From: Trichoderma breve
Lineage: Eukaryota > Ascomycota > Sordariomycetes > Hypocreales > Hypocreaceae
NCBI RefSeq assembly: GCF_028502605.1
Contig: NC_079235.1
Span: forward strand, 558,001-622,000
Direction: 5' to 3'
DNA length: 64,000 bases
Position numbers and translations under genes: made by a program. Each line of letters starts with the position of its first letter. Position 1 is the stretch's first letter. Positions 30,962 through 42,723 of this stretch are shown here, in pieces. Under the pieces are notes generated by a model that was not told where the DNA came from, searched no databases, and was given only the letters and a program-made list of their open reading frames with translations.

Positions 30962-32689
30962 ATGGTCCATATCCCAGGCGAGATCGTGCTGAACATTCTA
31001 GCCGACGAATGCATCAGTAAGCCGGACCTCAAAAATCTCCGTCTCGCTTCGAAATGGACTTGTAAATTCGCTACCGGCCTCTTGTTCTCCAGGATATACA
31101 TTTCGAAGCTCAAATCTGACCGCGAATCCTTCTTCAACATCGCGGCCCGACCGCATCTTGCAGCGGCTGTCCAGACTGTGACATGGCTGGAGATGTTGGA
31201 AGATGAGACCTCATTCACACACGTTGAACCAGGTTCGGAGGACCAAGACGTCGTTGATGTCAACTTATTTTCTCTTTTGCGACCCTTGGCACGTGCATTG
31301 TTCTGGCTGCCATTCGAGGAGCACCTTGTACGAAGCGAGGAAAACCACCAAGGGCCATCAACAGTGCCTGATATAAATGAAGAGGCGAGAGAGAGAGCAA
31401 CAATGCGAAACATACGAAAAACGGAGAGACAAAGAACTGAAGCAATCCAGACTTTTACACCTCATTTCTTCGCCGCGCTCGACAATATGCCCAGGCTGAG
31501 AGAACTCACATCTCAGCCAATGCCTCCCCGACGTGAATTCGTCAAGCCATTTGGACTATCGCCGTCACAATATCCATTCACGTCTCAGATGTTTCTTCGA
31601 ACCATGAGCAAGAGAGGCCTCCAGCGTAATGATGGATTCTGCACCTTTCTGATTCCATACATGGCCCATAGGGCTAATCTACATACCCTCGAGCCCATCA
31701 CAAGGCTCCGTCTCGTCGACGAATCCAATTGGACATGCACTGGGAGATTTGATGAAACTTTTGTTAAAAGCTTTGACAATCTGACGCACCTAGATCTTTG
31801 CGTCTCTAGTTTCCTTGAGGCCAGCCAATTTGTGTGGCTGGGCCAATGCCTCAAAGCAGCAACGCCACTTGAGGAAGTCCGGTTATGTTTCGAACGTTCT
31901 CGAGTATGTTCTGGCCATACGTGGAATTTCTTCCCTTATCTTTTCCCAGATGATGGCATATATTCCAGTCTCCGCACTTTGATACTGGTAGAAATGCCCT
32001 CAACGCGTGCAGTGTTTCATCTCATCAAAAAAGTGGCTAGTTCGCTGAAAATACTTAGATATGAGAACACTCCTGTTACCCTTGAGCTACTACAAATGTT
32101 GTCAAAGGTACCCGAGTTACGGCTCGAGCAGTTTATGGTGATATCGGACAGAGGACCCTGGGACAGGGATGACGACTGGGATTTAACGGGCCTGCTACTG
32201 AGGGAGGAGACAGTTTTGGGTGTCCTCGACGGAACTATTACCAACTTCTTCCACCGTTGGCCTCCGAAAGACAGAGACTTTCACATATATACCCACTACA
32301 CTGGACCTCCCTTGCGGGAACCATCGTTCTTTGACAGTAATCATCGTGTTTTAAATCAGGACAGGATCGATTATATCCAGCTGAGAGAATGGGGGCACCC
32401 TGATATTGAAGAGGCAGAAAGTTCCGACGCTGACTATGATACTGAAGGCCCAGAGGATTCCGATGCTGACCCAGAGGGTCCCAGCCCTGACCCTGACTAC
32501 TACGATGACGGAGAAGTGGATATTAAAGAGGACGGCGGCTCCGAACAAGATGACGATGACGGAGATGTGGATATGACGGACACCGATGATCTCTCAGAGA
32601 CTGATGACGAGCTGATGGACTTTTACGCTAACTTACTCGAAACGAGCGATGGGTCTCAGATCGTTGACTCGACCAGCACCGGCGACTAA
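30962..32689 (+). CDS. F-box protein with acidic C-terminus
   Basis: Probable substrate adaptor of an SCF ubiquitin ligase. Intronless, 575 aa from the ATG at 30962. An F-box-like motif starts at once (MVHIPGEIVLNILADECI...LKNLRLASKWTC), followed by a Leu-rich part with weak LRR-like strands (LTHLDLCVSSFLEASQF, LRTLILVEMPS) and, over the last 100 residues, a highly acidic Asp/Glu/Ser region (32420-32660). The frame stays open 65 codons further upstream to an ATG at 30767, but those residues are hydrophobic/Ser-rich and come from a pyrimidine-rich leader. Target unknown. Confidence 0.8.
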   Translation: MVHIPGEIVLNILADECISKPDLKNLRLASKWTCKFATGLLFSRIYISKLKSDRESFFNIAARPHLAAAVQTVTWLEMLEDETSFTHVEPGSEDQDVVDVNLFSLLRPLARALFWLPFEEHLVRSEENHQGPSTVPDINEEARERATMRNIRKTERQRTEAIQTFTPHFFAALDNMPRLRELTSQPMPPRREFVKPFGLSPSQYPFTSQMFLRTMSKRGLQRNDGFCTFLIPYMAHRANLHTLEPITRLRLVDESNWTCTGRFDETFVKSFDNLTHLDLCVSSFLEASQFVWLGQCLKAATPLEEVRLCFERSRVCSGHTWNFFPYLFPDDGIYSSLRTLILVEMPSTRAVFHLIKKVASSLKILRYENTPVTLELLQMLSKVPELRLEQFMVISDRGPWDRDDDWDLTGLLLREETVLGVLDGTITNFFHRWPPKDRDFHIYTHYTGPPLREPSFFDSNHRVLNQDRIDYIQLREWGHPDIEEAESSDADYDTEGPEDSDADPEGPSPDPDYYDDGEVDIKEDGGSEQDDDDGDVDMTDTDDLSETDDELMDFYANLLETSDGSQIVDSTSTGD

Positions 32690-33565
32690 TGGGAGTCTAA
32701 AACAGAAGCCCCTATTTATAAGGTGCTTGGATCTGGGGCACGATGGGTCAGAAACTGCAAAGTTGCACATGAGATCTTGTTCAAAACTATATCTGATACA
32801 ACGTGGACTGTTCCTTTGATTATACAATGGGGTAGGCCCTTGAGGAGAGAAGCGAGCGAATCTGAAGACCGCTGTGAAGCCACGCTGCCTGGATCTGCCT
32901 TTGAGAAGTGAATGGAGTTGAGAGGCCTTCGAGAGGCGCTTCTACGCCACTACACGAACACCGGTGATAAAAGGGCATAAGCAAGTTCGCGACGCGATTG
33001 ACATCAACGGCCCTGTGAGACACTAATTGTATACACCCAATCGGTTGCGGATATTCGGCATCAAGTTTCACAATCTTTAGCTGAGATGACAGCTTGCTTA
33101 CTCTCGATCGCGGTGGCTGGCTGAGCAGCCAATGGAGAGCTCATGGGCGCATCACCACTCCGGAGAGCTGGTTCGGCAGTGCAATGTTAGCGGATGCACT
33201 AGCCAAGTCGAGATGGAATCATTATAAAGCGGTGCTGTCAATGGTTTCAGATGGCGTGAAGCTTAATGTGTTGGCCGACGGATCCAACAGATTGGTTGTT
33301 TCTCCGAAGCGGAATATTGGAGCGGCCGTGCGGTCCGAATGCTGTGTTGGCAGTGCTAAATTTCCATAGAGGCAGGCAAATTTGATCAATTCAATTCATC
33401 TTGTTTCACCAAATCATTCGCTCGCTCAGTTGGTGAAGGAAGTCTCGTTCAAGTCGTCGGCGAATCGCAGTCGCTCTCGATGTCCAGCGCAATAGCAGGC
33501 ATAAGCCTCCAAAGGACGTCGAATCACGGGCGAGATGAGCGTTTGAAACCCCCTTTGAACGCGTC
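32690..33565. other. Intergenic region
   Basis: About 880 bp. Short open frames on both strands show no recognisable family and no codon bias I trust. No RNA gene seen. Confidence 0.5.
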
Positions 33566-35064
33566 ATGGCCTCTCTGGGGCCTCCGCCGCCTGGAATCGA
33601 CCTCCAGGCGAGCAGACAGGGCAATCTTGTTGCATCATGGGCAGCGACATGGGGTTTGGCAGTGGCGGCGGTTATTTTGCGTGTGTTGTGTAGGAAGCTG
33701 GCAAAGATTCGGTTTTGGTTAGACGACTGGTTCATTATCACTTCTTTGGTAAGCGTCATCCCGCTCTATCTATGCTGTGGTGATATATGGGAAGATGTGT
33801 TGACGCGAGATGCCAAATACTATTAGCTGTTTTCTGGCGGATTTACTTTTACAGTCACTATCTACAGTAAGTTTTGATGGAATTAACCGCGTTCCCGATT
33901 TACATGGAGGCATTTTATGGCTAATACTCTCTGGCAGTGGTGAACAACGGGTTCTGCAAGCATATATGGGCTGGGCCACCGGATGCCACTCGAGACTGGG
34001 CGCTGGGACTATTCACGACGGAGTTCACCTACACTTTCAGCCTCATGTTTATCAAGTTTTCGATTCTGGCTTTTTACTGGAGAATCTTTAGCGTCCAGTT
34101 TATAGACAAGCTTCTGCTCTGGATCTTGGCCGGGATGGTCGCTTGCTGGACGATTGCGTCTGTATGGCTCTCTCTCTTCTATTAGCTCAGACATTTTTCT
34201 GGGTATTTACTTTTATGTGTGAGAATTGAGGCTGACTTTTTTGGGGCAGATTCTTACTTCGGCGTTTCAATGTGTACCGATATCTGCTCTTTGGATGCAG
34301 TTTGACCCCGTTCATCCGACGGATCCATCGACGTTTACGTGTGGCGTGAATATTCACAAGCTTTTCATCGGGAAGACGGTTCCTCATATTATTACTGACA
34401 TATTCATTCTGTTGTTCCCGGTGCCGTATATCTGGGGTCTGCATTTACGCATGTCGCAGAAGATTGCGACGGCGTGTGTTTTTATGCTGGGTATCTTGTG
34501 AGTTTCGCTGCCTTTCTTTGCATGACTTAGTGAGGTTGAGTCTGATAGTGTATTGCAGTGTTCTCGTCGTTTCGATTGTGCGATTTGTGTTTGTGCTCGA
34601 GCTAGATTTGTCGTCTGAAGATGTTACGTGGGATGAATGCACGGAAATGAAATGGACTGGGGTTGAGGTGAATATTGGTACCGTTTGTGGTATGTCTTGC
34701 CGTTGCGCTTTCTCATCGCAGTGTTCGGCTAATATAAATGACAGCTTGTCTTCCATCACTAAAACCATTGCTGAATCTTATCCTGTATGGAAGAGTTCAC
34801 CCGAAGTCGCATAGGCCGAGTGTAACGGACGCGCAAACCATTCTTGAGATTGCCGAGGCAACGAAGCGGCGATATCGGCGCCCATCGGTTGCGAATGTTT
34901 CGAGCGCATATATATTTGCGTCGATGAGGGGAGCGATGGATGATCCGGATATATTTGAACGACTGTCTGGGAGCGAAATTGCGAGTGAAGCTGCGACTAC
35001 GCAGGATACCACGCCGGGTATTGAGATGGAGAATACTAGGGATATTTCCAAGGAAACTGGTTGA
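33566..35064 (+). CDS. Rhodopsin-like seven-helix membrane protein (fungal PTH11-related / SAT5 family)
   Basis: Fungus-specific integral membrane protein. Exons 33566..33748, 33827..33866, 33938..34161, 34250..34497, 34559..34689 and 34745..35064 give 381 aa. Seven hydrophobic segments follow in order; family marks include DDWFIITSL after helix 1-2, FSLMFIKFSILAFYWRIF, CVPISALW, CGVNIHKLF, DIFILLFPVPYIWGL and ACLPSLKPLLNLI after the last helix. The 40-nt second exon is supported because it supplies exactly the phase and the hydrophobic residues LFSGGFTFTVTIYM that join the two sides. The tail after about residue 285 is hydrophilic. No CFEM domain at the N-terminus. Role unknown. Confidence 0.85.
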
Positions 35065-35859
35065 GAGATGATCTACTCTCAAGCAGTATACGATTATTAT
35101 GTGCGTCAGTCGACAGAATGCGCATATACCCTCGATTCTTTTGGATTGCTGCTGCTATCAAGAATCGAGACAATGATGCATGTGATACTGGATACGCGGT
35201 ACGGGTCAGTTACTCTAACTACAAACTCGTCGTGAGCTTTTTTGGCGCTCATATTGCAGTTTCGCTGACCATTCGCAGGATGCCAAGATGTTGACCCAAT
35301 TGTTGATAGCAAAAAGAGATGAAACTCTTTATAGAGAGCAATGCGGTCTAACTATCGACAATGCTCCTTTCCGAGATTATGAAGGGAATAGCTACTCGAC
35401 ACCCCAAGTCATTTATCCAACACCGCTGCGACTCCGTAGATTCAAGAAGAAACAGAATGCTGAGGACGCCCTTTTATTCTTACTACGAATATTTATCTAA
35501 GTAGTCAATACTTGGTTTCTCAAGGGTTTAACACGAGTACTACAGTCTGCTACTATAGCTATAGTCCTCTAGTATCTAGTAACTTTTACTAGCTTAACGT
35601 TTGGCAATGTGTTGCTGAATAGCAAATTTGAGGTTCTGAATAACCACAATGATGTCACTCAATGACAGCTTCTCACATATTCGGCGATTGCGCTATATCT
35701 GCAGTAAGCAGCTTGTTAAAGAGGGCCACACCGTGGCGAAGCATCTCGTTTCAGATGTCGCCGCCTAATTCGCTGTTCTGCGGGGTTGTTAGCCATATGG
35801 AGTAGACTCTCACTCTCTCTCTCTCTCTCTCTGCTTACTCTTCACTCAATCGAAGCACG
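35065..35859. other. Intergenic region ending in a CT microsatellite
   Basis: About 800 bp with short, unconvincing frames. A (CT)10 run lies at 35813..35832, 28 bp before the HET gene ATG, in the leader. Confidence 0.55.
35813..35832. repeat. (CT)10 microsatellite
   Basis: Pure CT dinucleotide run in the leader of the first HET-domain gene. Confidence 0.9.
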
Positions 35860-37847
35860 ATGAGTTCTCCCGCAGAGCCTCACTCATGCGAACTATGCGA
35901 ATCGAGACTAATTTTCACCTTTGGCAACTACTATTCCGACCAAGGCTGGTACGAGCTCATAGACGAGAACTACTTCGCTACAGGAGAAGCGTATGTCTTT
36001 AATATCGCATATGACGAGGCCGTTTCGCTGGCGGACCAAGGCTGCGAACTGTTCAAATGGCTTGTTACGTTGCGACGGGACGATACGCACTCTGAGAGCT
36101 ATCTGAGGGCGTATTTCGCGCATAACTCGAGGGAGCAGATGGTGTTAGATTGGGTGGATGAGTTGGATGATCACATTGATGGGGGAACGCTGGAGCGGAA
36201 GCTGATTGTTTGTGCGGAAAAGAGGTGAGATCTCGATTTATGTTGGAATGGGTTCAATTACTACAAAGACTGATAATGATAAGTGAACTGGCTGTAGAAG
36301 AGGTTACATATAGGCCTCCCAATCTGTTCCCGTCGTCCAACGAGACGGTAGAAACAATCAAGTATTGGCTCCAGGAATGCTTCACAACACATGCCGAATG
36401 CCAACAGCTTCAGAAGAGCAACCGGCCTTCCGATGGGTCATTAACAGGTCCTCGGCGCCTCTTGCACCTCTCCGGAAAAGCTGCACATCCCCAAGTGAGA
36501 CTTCAAGAAAACTCATCTGCTAGCAAGTTTGTCGAATATGCCGCATTGAGTTACTGCTGGGGAGGAGATCAACCGGTAAAGCTCAAGGAGAATCTCGTCA
36601 AGTCATGGATAAAAGACGTCCCGTACGACCAGTTTCCACAAACAATTAAAGATGCTATTCAAGTAACAATGGCTCTGGACCTAGAATATCTCTGGATTGA
36701 CGCTTTGTGCATCATTCAGGATTCGAATCAGGACAAGGCAGAGCAGATATCACGCATGGCTGAGATTTACGAGCAGGCATATATAACTATATCTGCGGCC
36801 AGAGCAACTGCTGTACCAGAAGGCTTCCTCCACAATCGATATGTAGCTGGAGAGAAGGGGTTTCGTATGCCATTTACTTGCAAAGATGGCCAGATGAGCG
36901 CCGTGATACTCTGGCAGGGAAGAGAACCGGACGCATGGGAGCCCATCGACCAACGATCCTGGTGTCTTCAAGAGTCCATCTTGTCGCCGCGTGTACTTGA
37001 ATACGGAACGCACAACATTCGCTGGCACTGCGCTCGGAGTCGCGCAGATGAGTCGAAACTACAGTCTGATGGCTGGGTCGGACACTCAAGGACTTTTGCG
37101 CAGCTGAACATGTCTCACCCACTCACGTCGAGTATCGATTGGACGGGCTTAAGTGAATCTTACAAGTTTGTCGAGGTATGGCAAACGCTCGTGTCTCATT
37201 ACACGCGCCGCGGTTTAGGCTGGTATCAGGACAAATTACTAGCCATCTCCGCCATTGCCCGAAAGATGAGCAAAATGACGGACAAGCATTACATTGCAGG
37301 GCTGTGGACGGAGTTTCTGGGGGAGACGCTGCTGTGGCATCCGAATCACGGGCCAGATGCAAAGGAAAAGGCGAGCAGACATGCTACATATGTTGCGCCG
37401 TCGTGGTCGTGGGCGTCATTCAGCGGGGAGATTGACTTTACGTTTGGGTCGACGATGCATTTGCTGGAGCTTGTGCGATGCGAGGTGAAGACACAGATTC
37501 CCAATGATGAGTTTAGTGCGGTGACGAGTGCGAGATTGGAGATTAAGACGTTGATATTCCAGGCGAGGATTCGGAAGGGATTTTACGGGTGGTTTCTGTG
37601 GGACGAGCAGATGAAGGATGAGATTGATGGATCGTTGATGTTTGACGTGGTGGAAGGTGATGTTGATGGCGAGGTTGTGGAGGATGAGCAAGTGTTATTG
37701 GCGTTGATCATGACTCAGGATGCATTGATGCTGAAGAAGAAGAATGGCGTAGGAGTGGAGGAGTTTGTGAGGATCGGGATATTCCGAGAGGGACAGCGGA
37801 TGACAAACCGGGCGAGATGGGAGATGGGGGAAGTTGTCATGGTGTAA
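35860..37847 (+). CDS. HET-domain protein with an extra N-terminal region
   Basis: Heterokaryon-incompatibility family protein, a class linked to non-self recognition and regulated cell death in filamentous fungi. Exons 35860..36224 and 36284..37847 join (AG|T, Ser) to 642 aa. Residues 1-120 form a separate part with CELCE near the start and many acidic/aromatic residues; I do not recognise it. The HET domain follows, with EYAALSYCWGGDQ, IKDAIQVTMALDLEYLWID, ALCIIQDSNQDKAEQISRM and YITISAA, and later RSWCLQESILSPRVLEYG and PSWSWASFSG, typical of the family. No NACHT, WD or ankyrin part. Confidence 0.88.
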
Positions 37848-38740
37848 GAAGACGGTATGAGATGATAAGATGGCATGAAATAGCACAAGAATGATGGGTA
37901 AACGAATGAATGAACGAATCATTGAGTTGATTACTCAGTATTGATTTGATTGCTATACACTACAGTAGCGACCGAAATGAGTGTCCGCTTTTGTCAATGT
38001 CAAGTTTCTCCCCGCACGAACCACTTTGCGAACCTGTGGCTGGTACAATGCAAATTTTCTCTCACCATGTACTGTTTTATGGCGATTCTAAGAGTTCCGT
38101 CCGTTTTTGGATGTGCCATTTCTGGCGCCTCGTTCGACCGTCGCTATTACCTTATCGGCTGACTTGCAGTATAACGGAAGTAGCGACAGTCTTCCCTGGG
38201 CCCTATTAGATTATAAACCAGATGCTATATATAATAAAATGCCCCTTTAACCCTCTAATACAAATATTAACTTGATCACGGGTCTGTTAAATCCTCCTAT
38301 CAAAATACTAGCTCTTGAAACCGGATTTATATTGTGCTGGATTTTATATATTCTGTACCTTACCTAGGCGGTAGCAGACCAGCAAATCGTAGCTAGGTAC
38401 CAAGCCTTGCCCTTAGCCAGTAAATTTTCCTTAATGTACCTCTCTCAAATACTATAACATAACCCATCTGTATAGTGAAAAGCGGAATTAGTGTCGCCTT
38501 TTGTTAAGTTAATTAAATAAATACCAGGCGTAGAGTAGCAAAAGTGGATCTGCGCTATTCATTGTGCAGCCAGGTACTGGCGCCGCGGGGCCTAACAGCG
38601 GCCAGTGCTGGCTGTACGGAGTAAGACCTACTGTATCCTGATTCCTACCTCCAGTGGCCGCGCTGCTGACCTCATTGCTCTCTGTCCCTCTCTTCTCTTC
38701 AATCACCTATGTACATGTGTGTATTTTCATTTTGCGGTCC
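37848..38740. other. Intergenic, AT-rich in its centre
   Basis: About 890 bp. From 38200 to 38520 the sequence is markedly AT-rich (TATATATAATAAAAT and similar). No gene, terminal repeat or transposon remnant that I can define. Confidence 0.5.
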
Positions 38741-40444
38741 CTATTTTTCATCATACCACTTGGCAGTGAGAGTATTAAGTTCCCTAGTTAAGATTTCCCC
38801 AGCCAGGCGAGGCGATGGCCTGTCGAATTTGTTATCTTCAGCATGAATCCAGTAACTGTTAAATTCATGTACTCGAATAATGTCGTTTATTGGAATTGCT
38901 CTTCCATTATTATCAAGGAGATCACACGGGACGTATGCGCTCCGTGCCGTCCGGCGTTCCGCTAACCGCACCGCATTTGCTAGATACAGCTGCCTTCCAA
39001 TGTTGATAACTGTGACGGTTGGCGTATCGACCAATCTTTGGTTGTGTAACTGATAGTCAACCAAGACAACAAATCTTGCTGACGTCTGCTTGCGAGCCCT
39101 CAATTCTAAGATGAAGGTATAACCTCGTTGATTAACTTTCCCTTTTCGTGATAATCCACCAAGAATGGCAGGAAAATGCCGATTTCCAGACTGTGTTTGG
39201 ACTGGGTATGTAAATGTCGTAGAATAACTCTCCCACACCCTCGAGCCAAGGCTGAATCCATCGCGCTTGAAATTGATATCCAATGCTTTAACTTTTCTGA
39301 TGAAACAAACTAGTTCTGGCATGGCCGTTTCCATGAAATTCGAACTGACCCAAACAGGATCTGAGAACCTAACGCACTCATTCTCCGCAGTTAATTGAGA
39401 GGGAGCCGTTCTGGGGAACATTAAAGGGATAATTAAAGATATCCGGTTCCAAAAACGTTGGCCTTTGTTGTCTACCAGAATAGCGTATCCAATTGCGTCA
39501 TCGATTGGATCTCTTCGGATCCTTAATGTCGTTTGCAGACCTTGCGGCGTCAATGTAAAAGGAAGCTTCACAAATGAATGTATTTGCTTCATTGGGCGTA
39601 CCAAAATTGGATATTTCTGGAAATTGGCTGGCGAAGCAGCCAGGCCATTAGATGTAAAGTCAGTGTCAGTATCTATAGAGCCCCATACTAGTATAGAGGC
39701 ATCATCATTTACTTTAAGTATTTCCTCTTGGAGACGCTGAAATGCTCTCTCTCCTTGGCCATATAACATAGGTAGGTCAATCTCAAAAAGGCCGAGTAGC
39801 GAGTAAGCCCGATCTTCAACTCGAGTAGTCTGTCGCTTCGCGGCCCAAGCCATAACACGTCCTACTCGGAGTGTCTGTATATTCGTTTCTCCAATAAAGT
39901 TTTGGACACGAATTTCCGTCTTTTTGTTGATACTCTTTTTCAAACTTCTGGCCGTGCCAAACTTCTTCCAATTCGCATCAACAAATACAACATTTTCTGG
40001 AGCGATCAGCTCTTGAAGCGTCCAACCGCGAGTGAACCATAGAGAAGCCTCAAATGACTTGAGGAATGCCGCCCTATACGACAATTTGCCTCGCCGATCG
40101 ACGTTGTGATTAGGGGCAAGTACATCCGAGAGGTAGGCATAACAGTCTCCAGAGTTCCTATACCATTGGTACATAGAGTTAATGGCTTCTTGGAGTTCAG
40201 CGCTGCTGGATTTATCGATGCAACAGGTGTCAACCCATATATATTTATAGCCATCGCTCAACGCCAGCTGACGGAATTGGTCAATTTTGCGGAAGCCTTG
40301 TTTGATCTCATGCTTCTTTGTGTCGCGCATGTCTTGGTAAGAGATCTCGTCGGATTCCCATCTATGCGACAGAATTGCATATTGTGGGATATCATTGCCA
40401 TAGAACTCGAAGAATTGGAGATTTTCCGTGCTCAGTAGACGCAT
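38741..40444 (-). CDS. HET-domain protein of the HET-E/HET-D N-terminal type
   Basis: Intronless, 567 aa. Starts MRLLSTENLQFFEF, then the HET domain: PQYAILSHRWESDEISYQDM, GYKYIWVDTCCIDKSSSAE, SMYQWYRNSGDCYAYLSDV and FTRGWTLQELIAPENVVFV. This is the subtype usually followed in HET-D/E proteins by NACHT and WD40; here only about 330 uncharacterised residues follow, so it is a stand-alone version. Second HET gene within 5 kb, convergent with the first, but of a different subtype, so not a recent tandem copy. Confidence 0.9.
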   Translation of the reverse strand: MRLLSTENLQFFEFYGNDIPQYAILSHRWESDEISYQDMRDTKKHEIKQGFRKIDQFRQLALSDGYKYIWVDTCCIDKSSSAELQEAINSMYQWYRNSGDCYAYLSDVLAPNHNVDRRGKLSYRAAFLKSFEASLWFTRGWTLQELIAPENVVFVDANWKKFGTARSLKKSINKKTEIRVQNFIGETNIQTLRVGRVMAWAAKRQTTRVEDRAYSLLGLFEIDLPMLYGQGERAFQRLQEEILKVNDDASILVWGSIDTDTDFTSNGLAASPANFQKYPILVRPMKQIHSFVKLPFTLTPQGLQTTLRIRRDPIDDAIGYAILVDNKGQRFWNRISLIIPLMFPRTAPSQLTAENECVRFSDPVWVSSNFMETAMPELVCFIRKVKALDINFKRDGFSLGSRVWESYSTTFTYPVQTQSGNRHFPAILGGLSRKGKVNQRGYTFILELRARKQTSARFVVLVDYQLHNQRLVDTPTVTVINIGRQLYLANAVRLAERRTARSAYVPCDLLDNNGRAIPINDIIRVHEFNSYWIHAEDNKFDRPSPRLAGEILTRELNTLTAKWYDEK

Positions 40445-41131
40445 CTTCGCGATGATGGGCGGAGATATATTGAAACTTAATAGACGTTTGGTCCGAACAT
40501 TCGGCTGAATTTTAATGGCGCGCCAAAATCCAGGAATTTAACGGCCCAGAGAGAACAAAGACGATTTATAGTTGTACAGGCAGGGAGCAAAATGGGATCC
40601 TACGCATTGGACAGTGAGCTTAGAGCAGAGGCGCGTCGTCAAGAGGTGGTGTGTTAGTAGCACCATCCTAGAGCGGAGCACTAAGGAACCGTGGCGCCAT
40701 TAGGTAGATCCGCCGTCGAAGTGGGACGGTTTTGTGAAGGAGCACAGCCTACTGTACAGGCAATATCGAGAATCAGCGGCCAACCCATGCCGCCATCAAT
40801 ATCGGGTTTGGGAATCAAGCAGCGCCCCGCGCTAGGCTTTGTGTAAGGTACTGCGCAAGGCTCACTGTGTATCTTTTCCTTAAAACAAGAGAGCCTGTGG
40901 CGTAGCTTCGGCGTGCAAGGATGAACCTGCCTGAGGTGCTTGGCTATTGGCTGATCTGTGTTCGCTGCAGCAGGCTAAGGAATATACATGTAGTAAAATG
41001 CGGGGTTTCACGGCGGCCTTTAAGACTGGCGTTCCATGCTTAACAGGCACAACAGGGTACCCGCGAAGATCAACTATCTATGCTATTTCAACGCCGTCTC
41101 TATAAAACAGTGGCAGACAATCAAAATCAGA
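40445..41131. other. Divergent intergenic region between HET and BTB genes
   Basis: About 690 bp, GC-richer than the region to its left. No gene seen. An ATG in frame with the BTB gene lies at 41036 but adds an atypical leader (see BTB entry). Confidence 0.5.
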
Positions 41132-42149
41132 ATGGAAGACCCAAATGACACCCAGACAAACACAATCGTCGAAATTGCTCCAGATGGTGACCTTATTCTA
41201 ATAGTTGGGCCAGAAGAGGCAAAACTCCATGTTAATTCTATGATGTTGAGAGCAGTCTCAAAACCTTTCTCCGCCATGTTCAAGTCAGACTGGAAAGAAG
41301 GCCATGATTTGCTCGATTGCGATAGACCTGTCGATAGACCTGCTGAGATACCACTGCCTGAAGATAATGCTGCTGCGATGAAGATTATCTGTTCTATTAT
41401 TCACCATCAGAACAAGGAAGTACCCCGATCCCTCGCCGCAGGCGATGTCCTCGCAGTTGCCGTCACCGCAGACAAGTATGATTGTGTTGAGGCCCTGAGA
41501 TTTGCGAGCGATGGTTGGCTTCGACCCTCTGGAGACGAAGCTGGCAATCTAATACTCCTCACTGCCGCGGCATATCTATTCCAGAACGCACAAGCGTTCA
41601 AGGAGATCACGAAAGCATTGATACTTGACTATAAAGATCCTTATCTTACTCTCTCTTGCAGAGAAGTTGAATCTGCTATGCCGTGGAAGGTATTTTGTAA
41701 GTACCCAGAGGATCGGTTTGGAAATATCACTGACGGGCAAATGAACAGGTCTGCTGGAAGAGCAGAGAGGGTCTGCAAGGCTGAGGGTGGCAGATATTCT
41801 CATGGCAGGAGTAAACGACTGGACTGGGCATTGTGTTCACAATTGTGGATGGACAAGCAAATATGCATATGCATATATAAAGCTGTTGGAAGAAGAGCGT
41901 CTTTGGCCAGCACACTTACCCGGTATCTCCATCTCCGAGGCCCTACAGTCAGCAGAGAGAATGCCTGATCCGATACCTGAGGAATCAAGTACCGCGTGTA
42001 CCTATGGGTACAAGCATACCGCACCAGCATATAGGAGAAACCGTACCGAGAGTCTGGATGACTTTAATGAGAGCATTGGGCTTTGCTTGCACTGCGTTCG
42101 ATCAGGCCGCATGAAATCTAAATGTAGCAAGCGTTCCCATAGATCCTAA
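41132..42149 (+). CDS. BTB/POZ domain protein
   Basis: Protein-interaction domain protein of a class numerous in filamentous ascomycetes. Exons 41132..41696 and 41749..42149 give 321 aa; the 52-nt intron joins MPWKVF to CLLEEQR. The BTB fold shows as EIAPDGDLILIVGPEEAKLH, VNSMMLRAVSKPFSAMF, KEGHDL, IPLPEDNAAAMKIICSIIH and the helix with ADKYDCVEALRFAS. After it come helical residues and a Cys-containing tail, CLHCVRSG...KSKC, that recurs in fungal BTB proteins as I recall. Upstream in-frame ATG at 41036 would add 32 residues without BTB features. Confidence 0.83.
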
Positions 42150-42723
42150 CAGTGCAGTCTAGAGAGGTGGAATTACAAAACACCAGACCAGCAACTTTCC
42201 GGGGGTCGTTATTTCTTTAGTGGAGCATACCTTGAATTTTTCAGCAAATTCGCAGCGATTTCTGGCTCCTGTTAGGGGATGCCAGATTATGTACGGAGAA
42301 CCTTCATCTACAAGGGATATTTCGCAAAGCCATAAAAAAAGCCACAAGCTGACCTAAGCTACTTCACTAATAAAGCTATCTAAAAATCCAGCGACACCTA
42401 TTTCGCCTTCTACTGTAATCACCATTCGCAATAATAACCGCTTCAAGGTCTTGGTGAAAATAGCGCCAGAGGCACGTGAAATGGTGTGCGAGGCCGAGAA
42501 TCCGCCGCCCCACGCCGATGGCCCGGATTGCAGCAATTTTGAATGTCCCATTACAAAGCGCGCCATCGTTCCTTTAAAATGATGAAATACCCCGGATTTC
42601 TTTTTCACTGAGAGGGTGGATCTCTCCTTGTGTTATCCTTGAGACATTTTGGCATAGATTTCAGCTTTGTTTGTTTGTTTGGAGTGAGAATCCTTCTGTG
42701 AGTAGAGTAAGAGAGAAACCAAG
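42150..42723. other. Intergenic region / promoter of the MetX-family gene
   Basis: About 570 bp. Contains a CACGTG at 42475 (in GGCACGTGAAAT context), the core recognised by Cbf1/CpcA-linked or Met4-Cbf1-type regulators of sulfur genes (known in yeasts; inference here), which suits the gene that follows. Confidence 0.5.

Noticed and set aside
35061..35500. Short frames after the rhodopsin-like gene as a further exon or gene
   Set aside because: The 381-aa product already ends naturally at 35064 and the following frames show no membrane or family features.
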